A stretch of DNA of 64,000 nt from CAIXQW01 sp046049675 (GTDB lineage Bacteria > Bacteroidota > Bacteroidia > Chitinophagales > Chitinophagaceae), in contig JBJORA010000033.1 in assembly GCA_046049675.1 (NCBI GenBank), positions 13,119-77,118 of the forward strand. Reading direction: 5' to 3'. The notes beneath the pieces were generated by a model. The model ran no database searches. It saw only the letters and a list, made by a program, of their open reading frames with translations, and was not told the origin of the DNA. Positions 1 to 8,143 of the stretch are shown here, in pieces; positions within the stretch are counted from its first letter, which is position 1; each line of letters opens with the position of its first letter. Position numbers and translations under genes: made by a program.

Positions 1-1432
1 TTAAAGTTGCCTTTGGCCCATCGCCTACGCTATTTGCGTAAATACCTACTATATTGTTATTGGACTTAGCTCGCACTTGCCTCAGACCTTTGAGTGGTAT
101 TTTACCAATGATTAAATCTTGTAAATCTGCGGCATCAATTGGTAGCTGTGTTAGTGTTTGCAAGTTTGCATTGGCATAAACAGCGTATTCATCTTTTAGT
201 TTATTGAGAATAGTAGTGCTATCTGTTGTTACAAATACGCGTGCTGCTTCTAGCAATACGATGACACTTGCCCACGTTACACTATCATTTACAAGCCGCA
301 GGTTGATGCTAACGTTTTGCTCGTCTTTGTCGGTGCTGTAATGAACTTTTGCTTTGGCCTTAAAGCTGCGCCAATTGTCATTAATGTTGCTGTTGAGTAC
401 TTGTAGCAAATTATTATTACTAATTGTATAGGCTTCAGGGTCGTTATCTAACCATGCATCGCCGATTAATGTGTCGTTGCTAGCAATAAACAATGGTTCC
501 GCTGCGGCAACACTATCTATGGTGCGCTTACGCATTTCTTTTTCAAGCGCAATATTTTCCAGCATAATGCTATCACGTACGGTGCGTTGTTCTGCACGCA
601 AACTATCTACACGTTGGCGTCGCGGAGAAATCTGTTTGATTGGTTTTTTGTTTTTTGCAACCGGTTCTGGCTTTGGAGGAGCAGCTACCTCTGCATTACT
701 TGCTGCTAGCGCTTTATACAATTGTGCCAGCGAAAGCTCAGGGGCCTGTACAAAAAGCGTATCACCGCACAGTTCGTAAACACGTCCCCCAGGTTTTTGT
801 GTATAGTACACTGCTGTATGATGGTTGTAAAGTTCGTCTTCGCTTACTGCGATGCGTGGCACTTTAGCACCACTATTTTGTTTTGCAAGCGCAGCATTGG
901 TAATAGCTGAAATATCATTAGCTTGTTCCGGTGTCAACCATTCTATAATTGTGTCTTTGGTAATTTTATTGATGGTAATAACACGTATTTTAGTCGTATA
1001 ATCAAAGCTACTAGACAATACTGTAGTATCGCCTCTCATTTCTTTAGAGTCGGCATTAATTGCCGTTACAAGCGTATCACTAATAATAATACTAGAGTCT
1101 GTAATAGCAGTATTATTTGTACTTGAAATAATAACTGCGTTACTGTCAATTATGTTGGCTGCACTTGTATCTACAGCGGCAGCAATGGCAACCGTGTTTT
1201 GTGCAACTGTATCCTGTGTAGATGTGACCAGTTCAGCGGTGTTTTGTATCACAGTGTCTTTTTGCGTTGCTGCAACAGTCGTATCAATTATTGCAGGCGC
1301 CTTATGCACAACTCGCGCATTGTTATTTTTGCTTTTGTGCAAAGAGCTGCGTAAAGCTTGTCGCATTGTACTTGTAAGCGAACAACTGCTTACAAATAGC
1401 GGTAGGATTAATATTAGATATCTTAACTTCAA
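1..1432 (-). CDS. DUF4292 family lipoprotein (partial, 3' end outside window)
   Basis: Reading leftward from a TTG at 1432, the frame stays open to the left edge. The N-terminus is a lipoprotein signal with lipobox VSSC at about residues 15-18, so the protein is probably an outer-membrane lipoprotein. The segment near the left edge (FKAKAKVHYS, then EAARVFVTTDSTTILNKL and LTQLPIDAADLQDLIIGKIP) matches the DUF4292 family, distantly LolB-like. In-frame TAG lies just upstream and the next ATG would remove the signal, so TTG is the best start, 9 bases after the TPR gene stop. Between signal and DUF4292 core is an unusually long Thr/Asp/Ser-rich, probably disordered stretch (about residues 35-120) and a second charged linker. 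The role in the envelope is unknown; lipid or lipoprotein handling is inferred only from LolB resemblance. Confidence 0.75.
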   Translation of the reverse strand, partial: MKLRYLILILPLFVSSCSLTSTMRQALRSSLHKSKNNNARVVHKAPAIIDTTVAATQKDTVIQNTAELVTSTQDTVAQNTVAIAAAVDTSAANIIDSNAVIISSTNNTAITDSSIIISDTLVTAINADSKEMRGDTTVLSSSFDYTTKIRVITINKITKDTIIEWLTPEQANDISAITNAALAKQNSGAKVPRIAVSEDELYNHHTAVYYTQKPGGRVYELCGDTLFVQAPELSLAQLYKALAASNAEVAAPPKPEPVAKNKKPIKQISPRRQRVDSLRAEQRTVRDSIMLENIALEKEMRKRTIDSVAAAEPLFIASNDTLIGDAWLDNDPEAYTISNNNLLQVLNSNINDNWRSFKAKAKVHYSTDKDEQNVSINLRLVNDSVTWASVIVLLEAARVFVTTDSTTILNKLKDEYAVYANANLQTLTQLPIDAADLQDLIIGKIPLKGLRQVRAKSNNNIVGIYANSVGDGPKATL

Positions 1433-1441
1433 TACGAACGA

Positions 1442-3175
1442 CTATGGTAGCTGCCTTGTTTGAATTTTCTTGTCGAGTGAAGGATTGGCAGCGCCATTTA
1501 GTTTTGCTTTAGCTTGCTGCCAACTTTTTACAGCTTGCTCTACTTGATTGAGTTTTGCATAAATATCGCCAAGGTGTTCGTACATCGTCGCATCATTTTC
1601 GCCTTCTGCAGCGATGGCTTTTTGTTGTTGCTCAAGTGCTTCGCTATACTTGCCTTGCTTATATAAGACCCATGCATAAGTATCTAGATATGACTTTTCG
1701 TTAGCTTCTATTTCTAGCGAGCGCTTACTCATGGCATAGGCCTTATCTAACTGCTCACCTCGCAAACTCAAAAAGTAAGCATAGTTATTAAGCACCGTCG
1801 CATTTCTACTATCCAATTGCAGGGCTCGGTCAAAAGTTTTATCGCTTTCTGTATATTTTGCTTGGCTATTGTACACATCTGCCAAGGCTAATAGCACGGG
1901 CATTTGCACTTCTCTGTTGCCAGCACTATAATCGTCTGCTTTGCGAAGGCTTTTTAATGCATTGTCGTATTGTTGTTTTTGCTGATAGGCATAGCCTTGC
2001 ATAAAATGAATATAGGCTTGATTAGGAAAATAATTTAGTCCTCGTTTTGCTACAGACAATACGCTATCGTAATCACTTAACTCACCATACATACTCAAAA
2101 GTCTACGCCAGTTGTCGTAGTCTTTTGGGTCTTGCTGAACAAGCCTGCCAAAAGCTAAGGCTGCCTCTTTTTCTTTGCCAGCACTCGCCAAGATATTGGC
2201 ATAGATTTGAATAGCCTTATAGTCATTGGGAGAAGCATCAATTAATTTTTTTCCAAGCGCTAATACTTGATTTTTTCTTTCGAGATTACCGTCTGCCATG
2301 CTTATCAAGGGCATCAGCAAATCAGCTTTGCGTTCTGGCTCAATTTCTTTATGTGCTACTAGTTTATTTAATGCATTGAGATAGCCAACAGTATCGCCGC
2401 TTGCAATGGCTCTTTCTACTTGCATTTCTACAACGTCACCATCGTCGGGTGCAGAGTTGAGTAGGTCAGCAAACAAAGCATCTGCGGCCGTTTTATTGTT
2501 GAGGTCTTCTAAGAGGTTGAGCTTTAAAATCTTTAAGCTAATTGTTTGGTTTTTATTTGCTTCGGGAAGCATTTTATCAACTAATACAATTGCCTCTTTG
2601 CTTTTGTTCATGCGACGCAGCAAATTGATTTTCTTGTACGTAATATCTTTATTGCCGCTCGAGTATTGTTCTAACTGCTCAAGCGTATTATAGGCTTCTT
2701 GCAGCTTACCTTGTCGCATCAGTTGAAATGCAGCGCCGCCAAGATATTCTTCTGCAAGCGCAGGACGTGCTTTTGCCAATTCGCTATAGGTACTTGCTGC
2801 TTGCTCGGCGTTGCCTGCTTGAGAATATGCCTTTGCCAGTAATTCTTTGAAATCAAGATTATTGGGTTCTGCCTTTAGCGCTGTTTTGCTATAACTAATT
2901 GCTTCCTCCATTTTGCCAAGTTGCAGGCACATACTTGCAGCATAGTAATTGCTAGCACCATGGTTTGGCATTTGATTGAGACACAGCTGATACTTCTCTA
3001 AAGCTGCTGCTGCATCGTTTTGTAAGCGCAATTTTGTAGCTTGGTAAAACATATCGCTAAATGCAGTGCTTACCTGTGCACCACCGCCTTTGGCACTACT
3101 GCCTTGTACAGTTTTTTGACTACTGCACGATGCCACAAGGACACCCAAAAAGAATATAGCGATATACTTAATCAT
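1442..3175 (-). CDS. TPR-repeat lipoprotein
   Basis: The 577-residue protein starts with a lipoprotein signal (lipobox VASC, Cys about residue 17) and then consists almost entirely of tetratricopeptide repeats, visible as recurring A..LG/A..Y pairs and consensus pieces such as NNYAYFLSLRGEQLDKA and LGDIYAKLNQVEQAVKSWQQA near the C-terminus. It is therefore a periplasm-facing or outer-membrane-anchored protein-interaction scaffold. It sits 1 base after the nucleotidyltransferase gene and just before the DUF4292 gene, an order conserved in Bacteroidota, so the four leftward genes are probably one transcript. The family has no defined function; a role in envelope assembly with the DUF4292 lipoprotein is inference from the neighbourhood. 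Confidence 0.85.
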   Translation of the reverse strand: MIKYIAIFFLGVLVASCSSQKTVQGSSAKGGGAQVSTAFSDMFYQATKLRLQNDAAAALEKYQLCLNQMPNHGASNYYAASMCLQLGKMEEAISYSKTALKAEPNNLDFKELLAKAYSQAGNAEQAASTYSELAKARPALAEEYLGGAAFQLMRQGKLQEAYNTLEQLEQYSSGNKDITYKKINLLRRMNKSKEAIVLVDKMLPEANKNQTISLKILKLNLLEDLNNKTAADALFADLLNSAPDDGDVVEMQVERAIASGDTVGYLNALNKLVAHKEIEPERKADLLMPLISMADGNLERKNQVLALGKKLIDASPNDYKAIQIYANILASAGKEKEAALAFGRLVQQDPKDYDNWRRLLSMYGELSDYDSVLSVAKRGLNYFPNQAYIHFMQGYAYQQKQQYDNALKSLRKADDYSAGNREVQMPVLLALADVYNSQAKYTESDKTFDRALQLDSRNATVLNNYAYFLSLRGEQLDKAYAMSKRSLEIEANEKSYLDTYAWVLYKQGKYSEALEQQQKAIAAEGENDATMYEHLGDIYAKLNQVEQAVKSWQQAKAKLNGAANPSLDKKIQTRQLP

Positions 3176-3176
3176 G

Positions 3177-4184
3177 CTACGCTTGCAATGTACTATAGTC
3201 GCTTAGGCTAGTTTCTTGTGCATTGCCTTCTATACTAGCAAAACTACCGATAAGCGATTTGTGCAAGTTAGCATTTTGTACCGCTGCACCGTTACGAATT
3301 ATACTATATTTAACGAGGCTACCGCTAATATTTGCACCAGCTTCTATGCTCGCGTAAGGTCCAACCACGCTGTTTGTTACTGTGGCACCTTCGCCAATAA
3401 AGCAAGGCTCAATAATTGTACTATTTGTAATTTTTGCACTAGCGCTCACAAGTGTTTCCTTGCCTTGCTTTAGCGCTAGAATGCGTTCCATGGTAAAAAG
3501 CGTCGCATCTTTATTACCACAATCTAACCATTCGTCTACTTGACCAGTATAAAAGCCTAGACCTTTAGCGCGCATATTTTCCATGGCATCAGTTAATTGA
3601 TACTCGCCACCAGTGGAAATATTATTGTCAAGTAAGTATTGCAACTCGCTGCGTAAATTTTCGCCATCTTTGAAATAGTAAACACCAATGATAGCAAGGT
3701 CGCTTACGAATACTTTTGGTTTTTCTTCAAAGCGATTTACACTGCCGTCTTCATTGAGCACAACTACACCAAATGCACTAGGATTATCAATTTTCTGTGT
3801 CCAGATAATCGCATCTTTATTGGTATCAATTGTAAAGTGCGCATCAAACAATGTATCGGCAAAAGCAAGAAACACATGACCTTTTAGCAATGCTTGTGCG
3901 CAAAGTATGGCATGTGCTGTACCCTTTGGTGTGTCTTGATAAAAGATATGGCCTTTAGCACCTAAACTTTCGGCAACGGCAACAAGTTCTTTTTCTGCTT
4001 GCTCGCCAAACCGTCCGCAGATAAATCCGATATTTTCTATTGGTTCGTTGCTTGTAGCAGCAATATCTTCTACAATGCGATGCACCATTGGTTTTCCAGC
4101 AATTGGAATAAGTGGTTTTGGTGTTGTAAGTGTATGAGGCCTCATGCGTTTGCCCATGCCAGCCATTGGTATAATGATGTTCAT
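3177..4184 (-). CDS. Sugar-phosphate nucleotidyltransferase with hexapeptide C-terminus
   Basis: Residues 1-240 form a nucleotidyltransferase domain with the glycine-rich loop MAGMGKRMRPHT followed by TPKPLIPIAGKPM, the signature of enzymes that transfer a nucleotidyl group to a sugar-1-phosphate. Residues about 250-335 carry left-handed beta-helix hexapeptide repeats (IGEGATVTNSVVGPYASI). The combination is GlmU/RmlA-like, but the acetyltransferase part is too short for bifunctional GlmU, so the sugar substrate cannot be named. It acts in the cytosol, supplying an activated sugar for cell wall or surface glycan. It lies 33 bases after dut and 1 base before the TPR gene, within one leftward operon. 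Confidence 0.85.
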   Translation of the reverse strand: MNIIIPMAGMGKRMRPHTLTTPKPLIPIAGKPMVHRIVEDIAATSNEPIENIGFICGRFGEQAEKELVAVAESLGAKGHIFYQDTPKGTAHAILCAQALLKGHVFLAFADTLFDAHFTIDTNKDAIIWTQKIDNPSAFGVVVLNEDGSVNRFEEKPKVFVSDLAIIGVYYFKDGENLRSELQYLLDNNISTGGEYQLTDAMENMRAKGLGFYTGQVDEWLDCGNKDATLFTMERILALKQGKETLVSASAKITNSTIIEPCFIGEGATVTNSVVGPYASIEAGANISGSLVKYSIIRNGAAVQNANLHKSLIGSFASIEGNAQETSLSDYSTLQA

Positions 4185-4217
4185 TGTTGTTTTGTTGCTT
4201 GCTAAATTATTTTATTG

Positions 4218-4649
4218 CTATTTGCCGGTGTGGCCAAAACCCCCTTCGCCACGGGCAGTATTGTCTAATGCTTCTGTTTGTTGCCAGTTGACGCGTGCAT
4301 GCGCAGCTACCACAAGTTGTGCTATGCGGTCTCCATCATTAATGGTTTGCGTTTCTGTGCTTAGGTTAATAAGAATTACTTTTATCTCACCGCGGTAATC
4401 GCTGTCGATAGTGCCAGGGGTATTTAAGCAGGTGATGCCTTGCTTAATCGCGAGGCCGCTACGTGGTCTTACCTGCGCTTCGTAGCCTATAGGTAATTGT
4501 ATAAACAAACCCGTTGGTACAAGGCAGCGTTCCATAGCTTGCAATACAATAGGTTCTTGCAGATTGGCATAGATATCCATACCTGCACTTTGCTCGGTAG
4601 CATAAGGCGGCAAGGGATGCTTACTATTGTTTACGATTTGTACTGTCAT
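4218..4649 (-). CDS. dut: dUTP diphosphatase (dUTPase)
   Basis: Hydrolyses dUTP to dUMP and pyrophosphate, keeping uracil out of DNA and feeding dTMP synthesis; homotrimer in the cytosol. All family motifs are visible: AGMDIYA (motif 1), RPRSGLA (motif 2), LNTPGTIDSDYRGEI with the catalytic Asp (motif 3), DRIAQLVV (motif 4) and the C-terminal RGEGGFGHTG arm (motif 5) that closes over the nucleotide. The start is the ATG at 4649 giving 143 residues, normal for the family; an upstream TTG at 4667 would add six residues but falls inside the predicted promoter box. First gene of the leftward operon. Confidence 0.95.
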   Translation of the reverse strand: MTVQIVNNSKHPLPPYATEQSAGMDIYANLQEPIVLQAMERCLVPTGLFIQLPIGYEAQVRPRSGLAIKQGITCLNTPGTIDSDYRGEIKVILINLSTETQTINDGDRIAQLVVAAHARVNWQQTEALDNTARGEGGFGHTGK

Positions 4650-4664
4650 AGCTGCGGCAGCATA

Positions 4665-4672
4665 CAAATGTA
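4665..4672 (-). promoter_or_regulatory. Bacteroidota -7 promoter box upstream of dut
   Basis: The minus strand reads TACATTTG, an exact match to the Bacteroidota sigma-70 -7 consensus TAnnTTTG, ending 15 bases before the dut ATG. No good TTG-type -33 box is seen at the usual spacing, so the assignment rests on the -7 element and its position. Confidence 0.4.
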
Positions 4673-4712
4673 GTGCTTTTGCCCACCAATAAATACTGAA
4701 AAAACACCTGAC

Positions 4713-5189
4713 TTATTTCTTTTTAAGCAGCACATTGGCATAGGCAACCACACCTTCTTCGCGACCCACGAAGCCTAATTCTTCTGTTGTAGTTGCTTTT
4801 ATTGACACATCACTGACAGTTAAGTTAGTGCAGCCCGCAATAGCCTCTTGCATAGCAGTGATATATGGCTTTATTTTAGGTTCTTGCATGCATAAGGTGC
4901 TGTCGATGTTCACAACTTCATAGCCTTGTTCTGCAATTAGTCTGTTGCTTTCGCGCAAAAGAATTTTACTGTCAATATCCTTAAACTTTTCATCATTATT
5001 GGGAAAATGCTTGCCAATATCGCCCAAGGCGCAAGCACCTAGCATAGCATCGCAAATAGCATGTAGTAAAACGTCTGCATCGCTGTGGCCAAGTGCACCT
5101 TTGTAATGTGGTATTAGAACACCACCAAGCCATAGCTCGCGACCCTCCACCAACTGATGAAAATCTACACCTTGACCAATTCTGTACAT
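4713..5189 (-). CDS. ispF: 2-C-methyl-D-erythritol 2,4-cyclodiphosphate synthase
   Basis: Fifth enzyme of the non-mevalonate (MEP) isoprenoid pathway: converts 4-diphosphocytidyl-methylerythritol 2-phosphate to the cyclic diphosphate with release of CMP. The sequence has the metal-binding D-x-H in GQGVDFHQL, the conserved LGHSDADVLLHAICDAMLG and DIGKHFPNND blocks, and a TTEELGFVGREEG C-terminal block. The ATG at 5189 gives 158 residues, the normal length; the ATG at 5246 would add 19 residues with no family counterpart. A near-consensus -7 box (TATCTTTA) lies about 6 bases upstream of the 5189 ATG. The gene points the same way as dut, 63 bases away, and is divergent from kbl. Confidence 0.94.
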   Translation of the reverse strand: MYRIGQGVDFHQLVEGRELWLGGVLIPHYKGALGHSDADVLLHAICDAMLGACALGDIGKHFPNNDEKFKDIDSKILLRESNRLIAEQGYEVVNIDSTLCMQEPKIKPYITAMQEAIAGCTNLTVSDVSIKATTTEELGFVGREEGVVAYANVLLKKK

Positions 5190-5299
5190 GGGGTAAAGAT
5201 AATCAAATGCTACAGTGTAGTTTGCTGATTGTAGCCTGCTAATCATAGATGCTTGCTAAGTATAGACGATTACTTAAAGCTACTTATCGTCAACTATTG

Positions 5300-5398
5300 C
5301 GCAACAATAAAACAATCTGGCAATTCAGCAATTTGGCGATTACCAATTACCAATCAGCAATCATCAATCCACCATTCAAGCATTTTATTCTACATTCG
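5300..5398 (+). promoter_or_regulatory. CAATT/CAAT-rich tract and -7-like box upstream of kbl
   Basis: A stretch of short imperfect CAAT/CAATT/AATCAGCAAT words ends in TACATTCG (5391-5398), one mismatch from the TAnnTTTG -7 box, 10 bases before the kbl ATG. A similarly worded tract followed by TACATTTG precedes acpP near 31.5 kb, so the arrangement recurs at two rightward housekeeping genes. The role is inferred only from position. Confidence 0.35.
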
Positions 5399-5408
5399 CA
5401 CTACAGAT

Positions 5409-6599
5409 ATGAACGAGCAATTTGTACAACGCATAGCAGCTGAGTTAGCAGAAATTGATGCCAATGGTCTTACAAAAAAAGAACGCATTATTGCCAGTGA
5501 GCAAGGCGCAGAAATAACAGTAAATGGCAAGCAAGTACTCAACTTTTGCGCTAATAATTACTTAGGCTTAAGTAGTCATCCAGAGGTTGTAAAAGCGGCG
5601 CATGCTGCAATAGATAGTCGTGGTTATGGTATGAGTAGCGTGCGTTTTATTTGCGGTACGCAAGATTTACATAAAGAGCTAGAACAAAAAATAAGTGCCT
5701 TTCTTGGCACAGAAGATACCATATTATATGCCGCAGCATTTGATGCTAATGGCGGTGTATTTGAGCCACTCTTTCAAGAGCAAGATGCTATTATTAGCGA
5801 CGAACTCAATCATGCAAGTATTATAGATGGCATTAGACTTTGTAAGGCGCAACGCCATCGTTATTTGCACAATGATATGGCCGACTTAGAAGCCAAGCTA
5901 AAAGAAACAGCAGCTTGTCGCAGTAGAATAATTGTTACTGATGGAAGCTTTAGCATGGATGGCACTATAGCACAACTAGATAAAATTGTAGCGCTTGCCG
6001 AGCAATACGATGCTTGTGTTATGATAGACGAGTGTCATAGTAGCGGCTTCTTAGGCAAAACTGGCCGAGGCACGCACGAGTATCGTGGTGTAATGGGCAA
6101 AATTGATATTATTACAGGCACACTTGGTAAGGCTTTGGGTGGTGCGCTAGGTGGTTTTACAAGTGGCAGAAAAGAAATTATAGAAATGTTGCGTCAGCGC
6201 AGCCGTCCATATTTATTTAGTAATGCTTTGCCACCAAGTGTTTTGGGCGCAAGCATCGCAGTAATGGATATGCTGAGCAGTGCTACAACGCTACGCGATA
6301 AGCTAGAGCAAAATACCATTTACTTCCGCACCAAAATGACCGAAGCAGGCTTTGATATCAAGCCTGGCGACCATCCGATAGTACCAATTATGCTCTACGA
6401 TGCAGTACTAGCGCAAAAAATGGCTGCTGCATTGTTGGAAGAAGGCATTTATGTGATTGGCTTCTTTTTTCCTGTGGTGGCAAAAGGCAAGGCGCGTATT
6501 CGTGTACAATTAAGCGCGGCACACGAGCAACATCATTTGGATAAAGCTATTGCTGCATTTACGAAAGTTGGTAAAGAATTGGGTGTGTTGAGTGCGTAA
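5409..6599 (+). CDS. kbl: Glycine C-acetyltransferase (2-amino-3-ketobutyrate CoA ligase)
   Basis: PLP enzyme of the alpha-oxoamine synthase family that cleaves 2-amino-3-oxobutyrate with CoA to glycine and acetyl-CoA in threonine catabolism. Visible blocks: NFCANNYLGLSSHPEV, GYGMSSVRFICGTQDLHKEL, DELNHASIIDGIRL, MIDECHSSGFLG with the PLP-contacting Asp, and ITGTLGKALGGALGG with the Schiff-base Lys near residue 240. The ATG at 5409 gives 396 residues, matching Kbl length; the frame is open back to 5253 but that leader is low-complexity promoter sequence. Paralogues (serine palmitoyltransferase, KAPA synthase, ALA synthase) are close, but the KKERIIASEQGAEI N-terminus and length fit Kbl best. 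No threonine dehydrogenase gene is adjacent. Confidence 0.9.
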   Translation: MNEQFVQRIAAELAEIDANGLTKKERIIASEQGAEITVNGKQVLNFCANNYLGLSSHPEVVKAAHAAIDSRGYGMSSVRFICGTQDLHKELEQKISAFLGTEDTILYAAAFDANGGVFEPLFQEQDAIISDELNHASIIDGIRLCKAQRHRYLHNDMADLEAKLKETAACRSRIIVTDGSFSMDGTIAQLDKIVALAEQYDACVMIDECHSSGFLGKTGRGTHEYRGVMGKIDIITGTLGKALGGALGGFTSGRKEIIEMLRQRSRPYLFSNALPPSVLGASIAVMDMLSSATTLRDKLEQNTIYFRTKMTEAGFDIKPGDHPIVPIMLYDAVLAQKMAAALLEEGIYVIGFFFPVVAKGKARIRVQLSAAHEQHHLDKAIAAFTKVGKELGVLSA

Positions 6600-6669
6600 G
6601 AAATTTGGGAAATGACCGCGTATTCATTTTACAAATTGCGGTTGAACTTGCTGCAAGTTTACAAGAGGT

Positions 6670-6912
6670 CTACTCGTCATTAAACCCTATACCAAATCCA
6701 AACATTGTCACCACCAGGGCCAGATGTAAAATCAAAACTGCCTTCTGCCAAGTGGGTCTTTCATTCCATTTTTGTTCTTGATTGAATGGGTCAAATGCCA
6801 GTGCAATCCCGAGAGTAGTTGCTGCTTGCATGTAATCTTTAGAAAAAAATGCTAGAAATAATCCTAATAGTAAAAAGCCAATGTAAAGAAACTTGTTAAA
6901 TGATGCTTTCAT
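6670..6912 (-). CDS. Small multi-pass membrane protein, unknown function
   Basis: An 80-residue protein with hydrophobic segments at about residues 7-24 and 58-76 and a weaker one at 25-42, plus a short polar loop (NQEQKWNERPTWQK). I do not recognise a family. It starts at an ATG, is preceded on its strand by a TAATTTTG -7 match, and lies 67 bases after the AraC-type regulator gene, also leftward. Both are more A+T-rich than the surrounding housekeeping genes, so they may have arrived together. Confidence 0.6.
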   Translation of the reverse strand: MKASFNKFLYIGFLLLGLFLAFFSKDYMQAATTLGIALAFDPFNQEQKWNERPTWQKAVLILHLALVVTMFGFGIGFNDE

Positions 6913-6934
6913 TGAAATGTCGTTTAATTCATGT

Positions 6935-6942
6935 CAAAATTA
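6935..6942 (-). promoter_or_regulatory. -7 promoter box candidate for the 80-residue membrane protein
   Basis: The minus strand reads TAATTTTG, an exact TAnnTTTG match, 22 bases upstream of the ATG at 6912. In A+T-rich DNA such matches arise by chance, so this is weak support. Confidence 0.3.
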
Positions 6943-6979
6943 GAAGTCGTTGTTTGACTAAAATTGTACTTTTACGACA

Positions 6980-7801
6980 CTACTTAATTTCCCAAATAAT
7001 TTTATCTCCATCCACTTTGCTTGTTGACTTAAAAAAGTCCTTAGGATTGTGATTTGTGATTTTTCGAAACTCCTTAATTAGATAAGACTGGTCATAATAA
7101 CCTTCTTCGTAGGTTAAGTCAGTCAAATTCTTTATTTCTGTATTATTCAATTTGTTGCTCAATGAGCTCCTGAATCTGCAAATTCTACGATATTCTACAG
7201 GACTACAACCAATATGTTTTTGGAAATGTCTTTGGAATGTTTTTAGATTAAGTCCAACCTTAATTGCAATATCAGGAATGGAAATTTGCTCGTTACTATT
7301 TTCTAACAATGCCAACGATTTTTCAATAATGGATAGCTCTTGATTGTCCCAAAATTGATAAAGCAAAAAGGACTCGATTTTTCCAATTTCATCCTCACTT
7401 GAAAATAAACTCTCTCCAAATTGACTCCATGCATCGTTCCTTAATTCTTGCGAATAATTAGGTGCCATTGAAAGATAATTGTCCTTAAAAAATCGATTCA
7501 ATCCTAGTGGTTTGAATACAATAGAAATTTCTCTTAATTGTCCTTTGTATTCTAATAATAAGGGTTTTGTGTATTTTCCTAGTAATTCAATATGGACACC
7601 CACATGGGTGTTTTCCGAAATTTGCATAGACCAATTTTGTCTAAGAACAGATGCTCCCTTGAAAAATGAAAGTGCAGTATTTATATGAGGAAATGCTACA
7701 TAAGTGAAGGATGATTTGGACTTGCCTTCATAAATATAGAAACACTCAATATATTTTTTCAGAATTGGTGAAGATGGTGATATTGTCTTTATCACAAACA
7801 A
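6980..7801 (-). CDS. AraC-family transcriptional regulator
   Basis: About 273 residues. The C-terminal third holds two helix-turn-helix motifs of the AraC/XylS type: ISIPDIAIKVGLNLKTFQRH for the first and LTDLTYEEGYYDQSYLIKEF for the second, followed by KITNHNPKDFF. The N-terminal two thirds resembles the DUF6597-type sensor domain found in Bacteroidota AraC proteins (SFTYVAFPHINTALSFF). The start is uncertain: the longest reading begins at TTG 7801, with a GTG two codons later; no nearby ATG fits. The gene is A+T-rich (two hand-counted 60-base lines give 33% and 25% G+C) and next to tRNA-Asn. The target is unknown; the adjacent small membrane protein is a candidate. Confidence 0.88.
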   Translation of the reverse strand: MFVIKTISPSSPILKKYIECFYIYEGKSKSSFTYVAFPHINTALSFFKGASVLRQNWSMQISENTHVGVHIELLGKYTKPLLLEYKGQLREISIVFKPLGLNRFFKDNYLSMAPNYSQELRNDAWSQFGESLFSSEDEIGKIESFLLYQFWDNQELSIIEKSLALLENSNEQISIPDIAIKVGLNLKTFQRHFQKHIGCSPVEYRRICRFRSSLSNKLNNTEIKNLTDLTYEEGYYDQSYLIKEFRKITNHNPKDFFKSTSKVDGDKIIWEIK

Positions 7802-7871
7802 GGAAGATTTGTACTAAAGGTAATTAAAGAAAATCAAAAGATGCAACTGCCCTCGCTGGATGATATACAAA

Positions 7872-7898
7872 GAAAAAGCCATCATGTCTGATGGCTTT
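7872..7898 (-). terminator. Rho-independent terminator of tRNA-Asn
   Basis: On the minus strand, immediately after the tRNA, AAAGCCATCA and TGATGGCTTT form a perfect 10-base-pair stem around a four-base loop, followed by TTCTTT. This is a textbook intrinsic terminator and overlaps the last transcribed bases after the discriminator. Confidence 0.85.
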
Positions 7899-7899
7899 G

Positions 7900-7973
7900 C
7901 TCCCCCTTCTGGACTTGAACCAGAGACCCCCTGATTAACAGTCAGGTGCTCTAACCAGCTGAGCTAAGGAGGA
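7900..7973 (-). tRNA. tRNA-Asn (anticodon GTT)
   Basis: The minus strand folds as a 74-base cloverleaf: acceptor stem TCCTCCT with AGGGGGA, D-arm TTAGCTCAGCTGGTTAGAGC, anticodon arm CCTGACTGTTAATCAGGG with anticodon GTT, and T-arm containing GGTTCAAGTCC, then discriminator G. The genome encodes only CA after the discriminator rather than a separate full CCA. Asn decoding (AAC/AAU) follows from GTT. It lies alone, with a strong terminator directly downstream and a long hairpin upstream. Confidence 0.95.
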
Positions 7974-7982
7974 AGCTATTCT

Positions 7983-8012
7983 CTTAAAAACCACATCGCT
8001 GTGTTTTTTAAG
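7983..8012 (-). terminator. Imperfect inverted repeat just upstream of tRNA-Asn
   Basis: A 13-base arm (CTTAAAAACCACA) pairs with TGTGTTTTTTAAG with one mismatch around a four-base loop. Read leftward it lies between the 8144 gene end and the tRNA; a T-rich 3' arm is present but no clean U-tract follows, so it could be a weak terminator for the upstream gene, or a precursor-tRNA leader hairpin. Confidence 0.4.
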
Positions 8013-8143
8013 GACGGCAAAGATAGTATTTTACTCAAAACAACAAAAAATAATTGCAGCTAAGTATACTTTTTAAATCTAAATCAGTTGAGCAGGCAAT
8101 TAGCAAGCTAGTTTATGGGTATTGGAAGCTTTTAAACAAGCCA

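Noticed and set aside
471..1463. Several rightward open frames near the left edge
   Set aside because: They overlap, in antisense, the well-supported leftward DUF4292 lipoprotein frame that starts at 1432.
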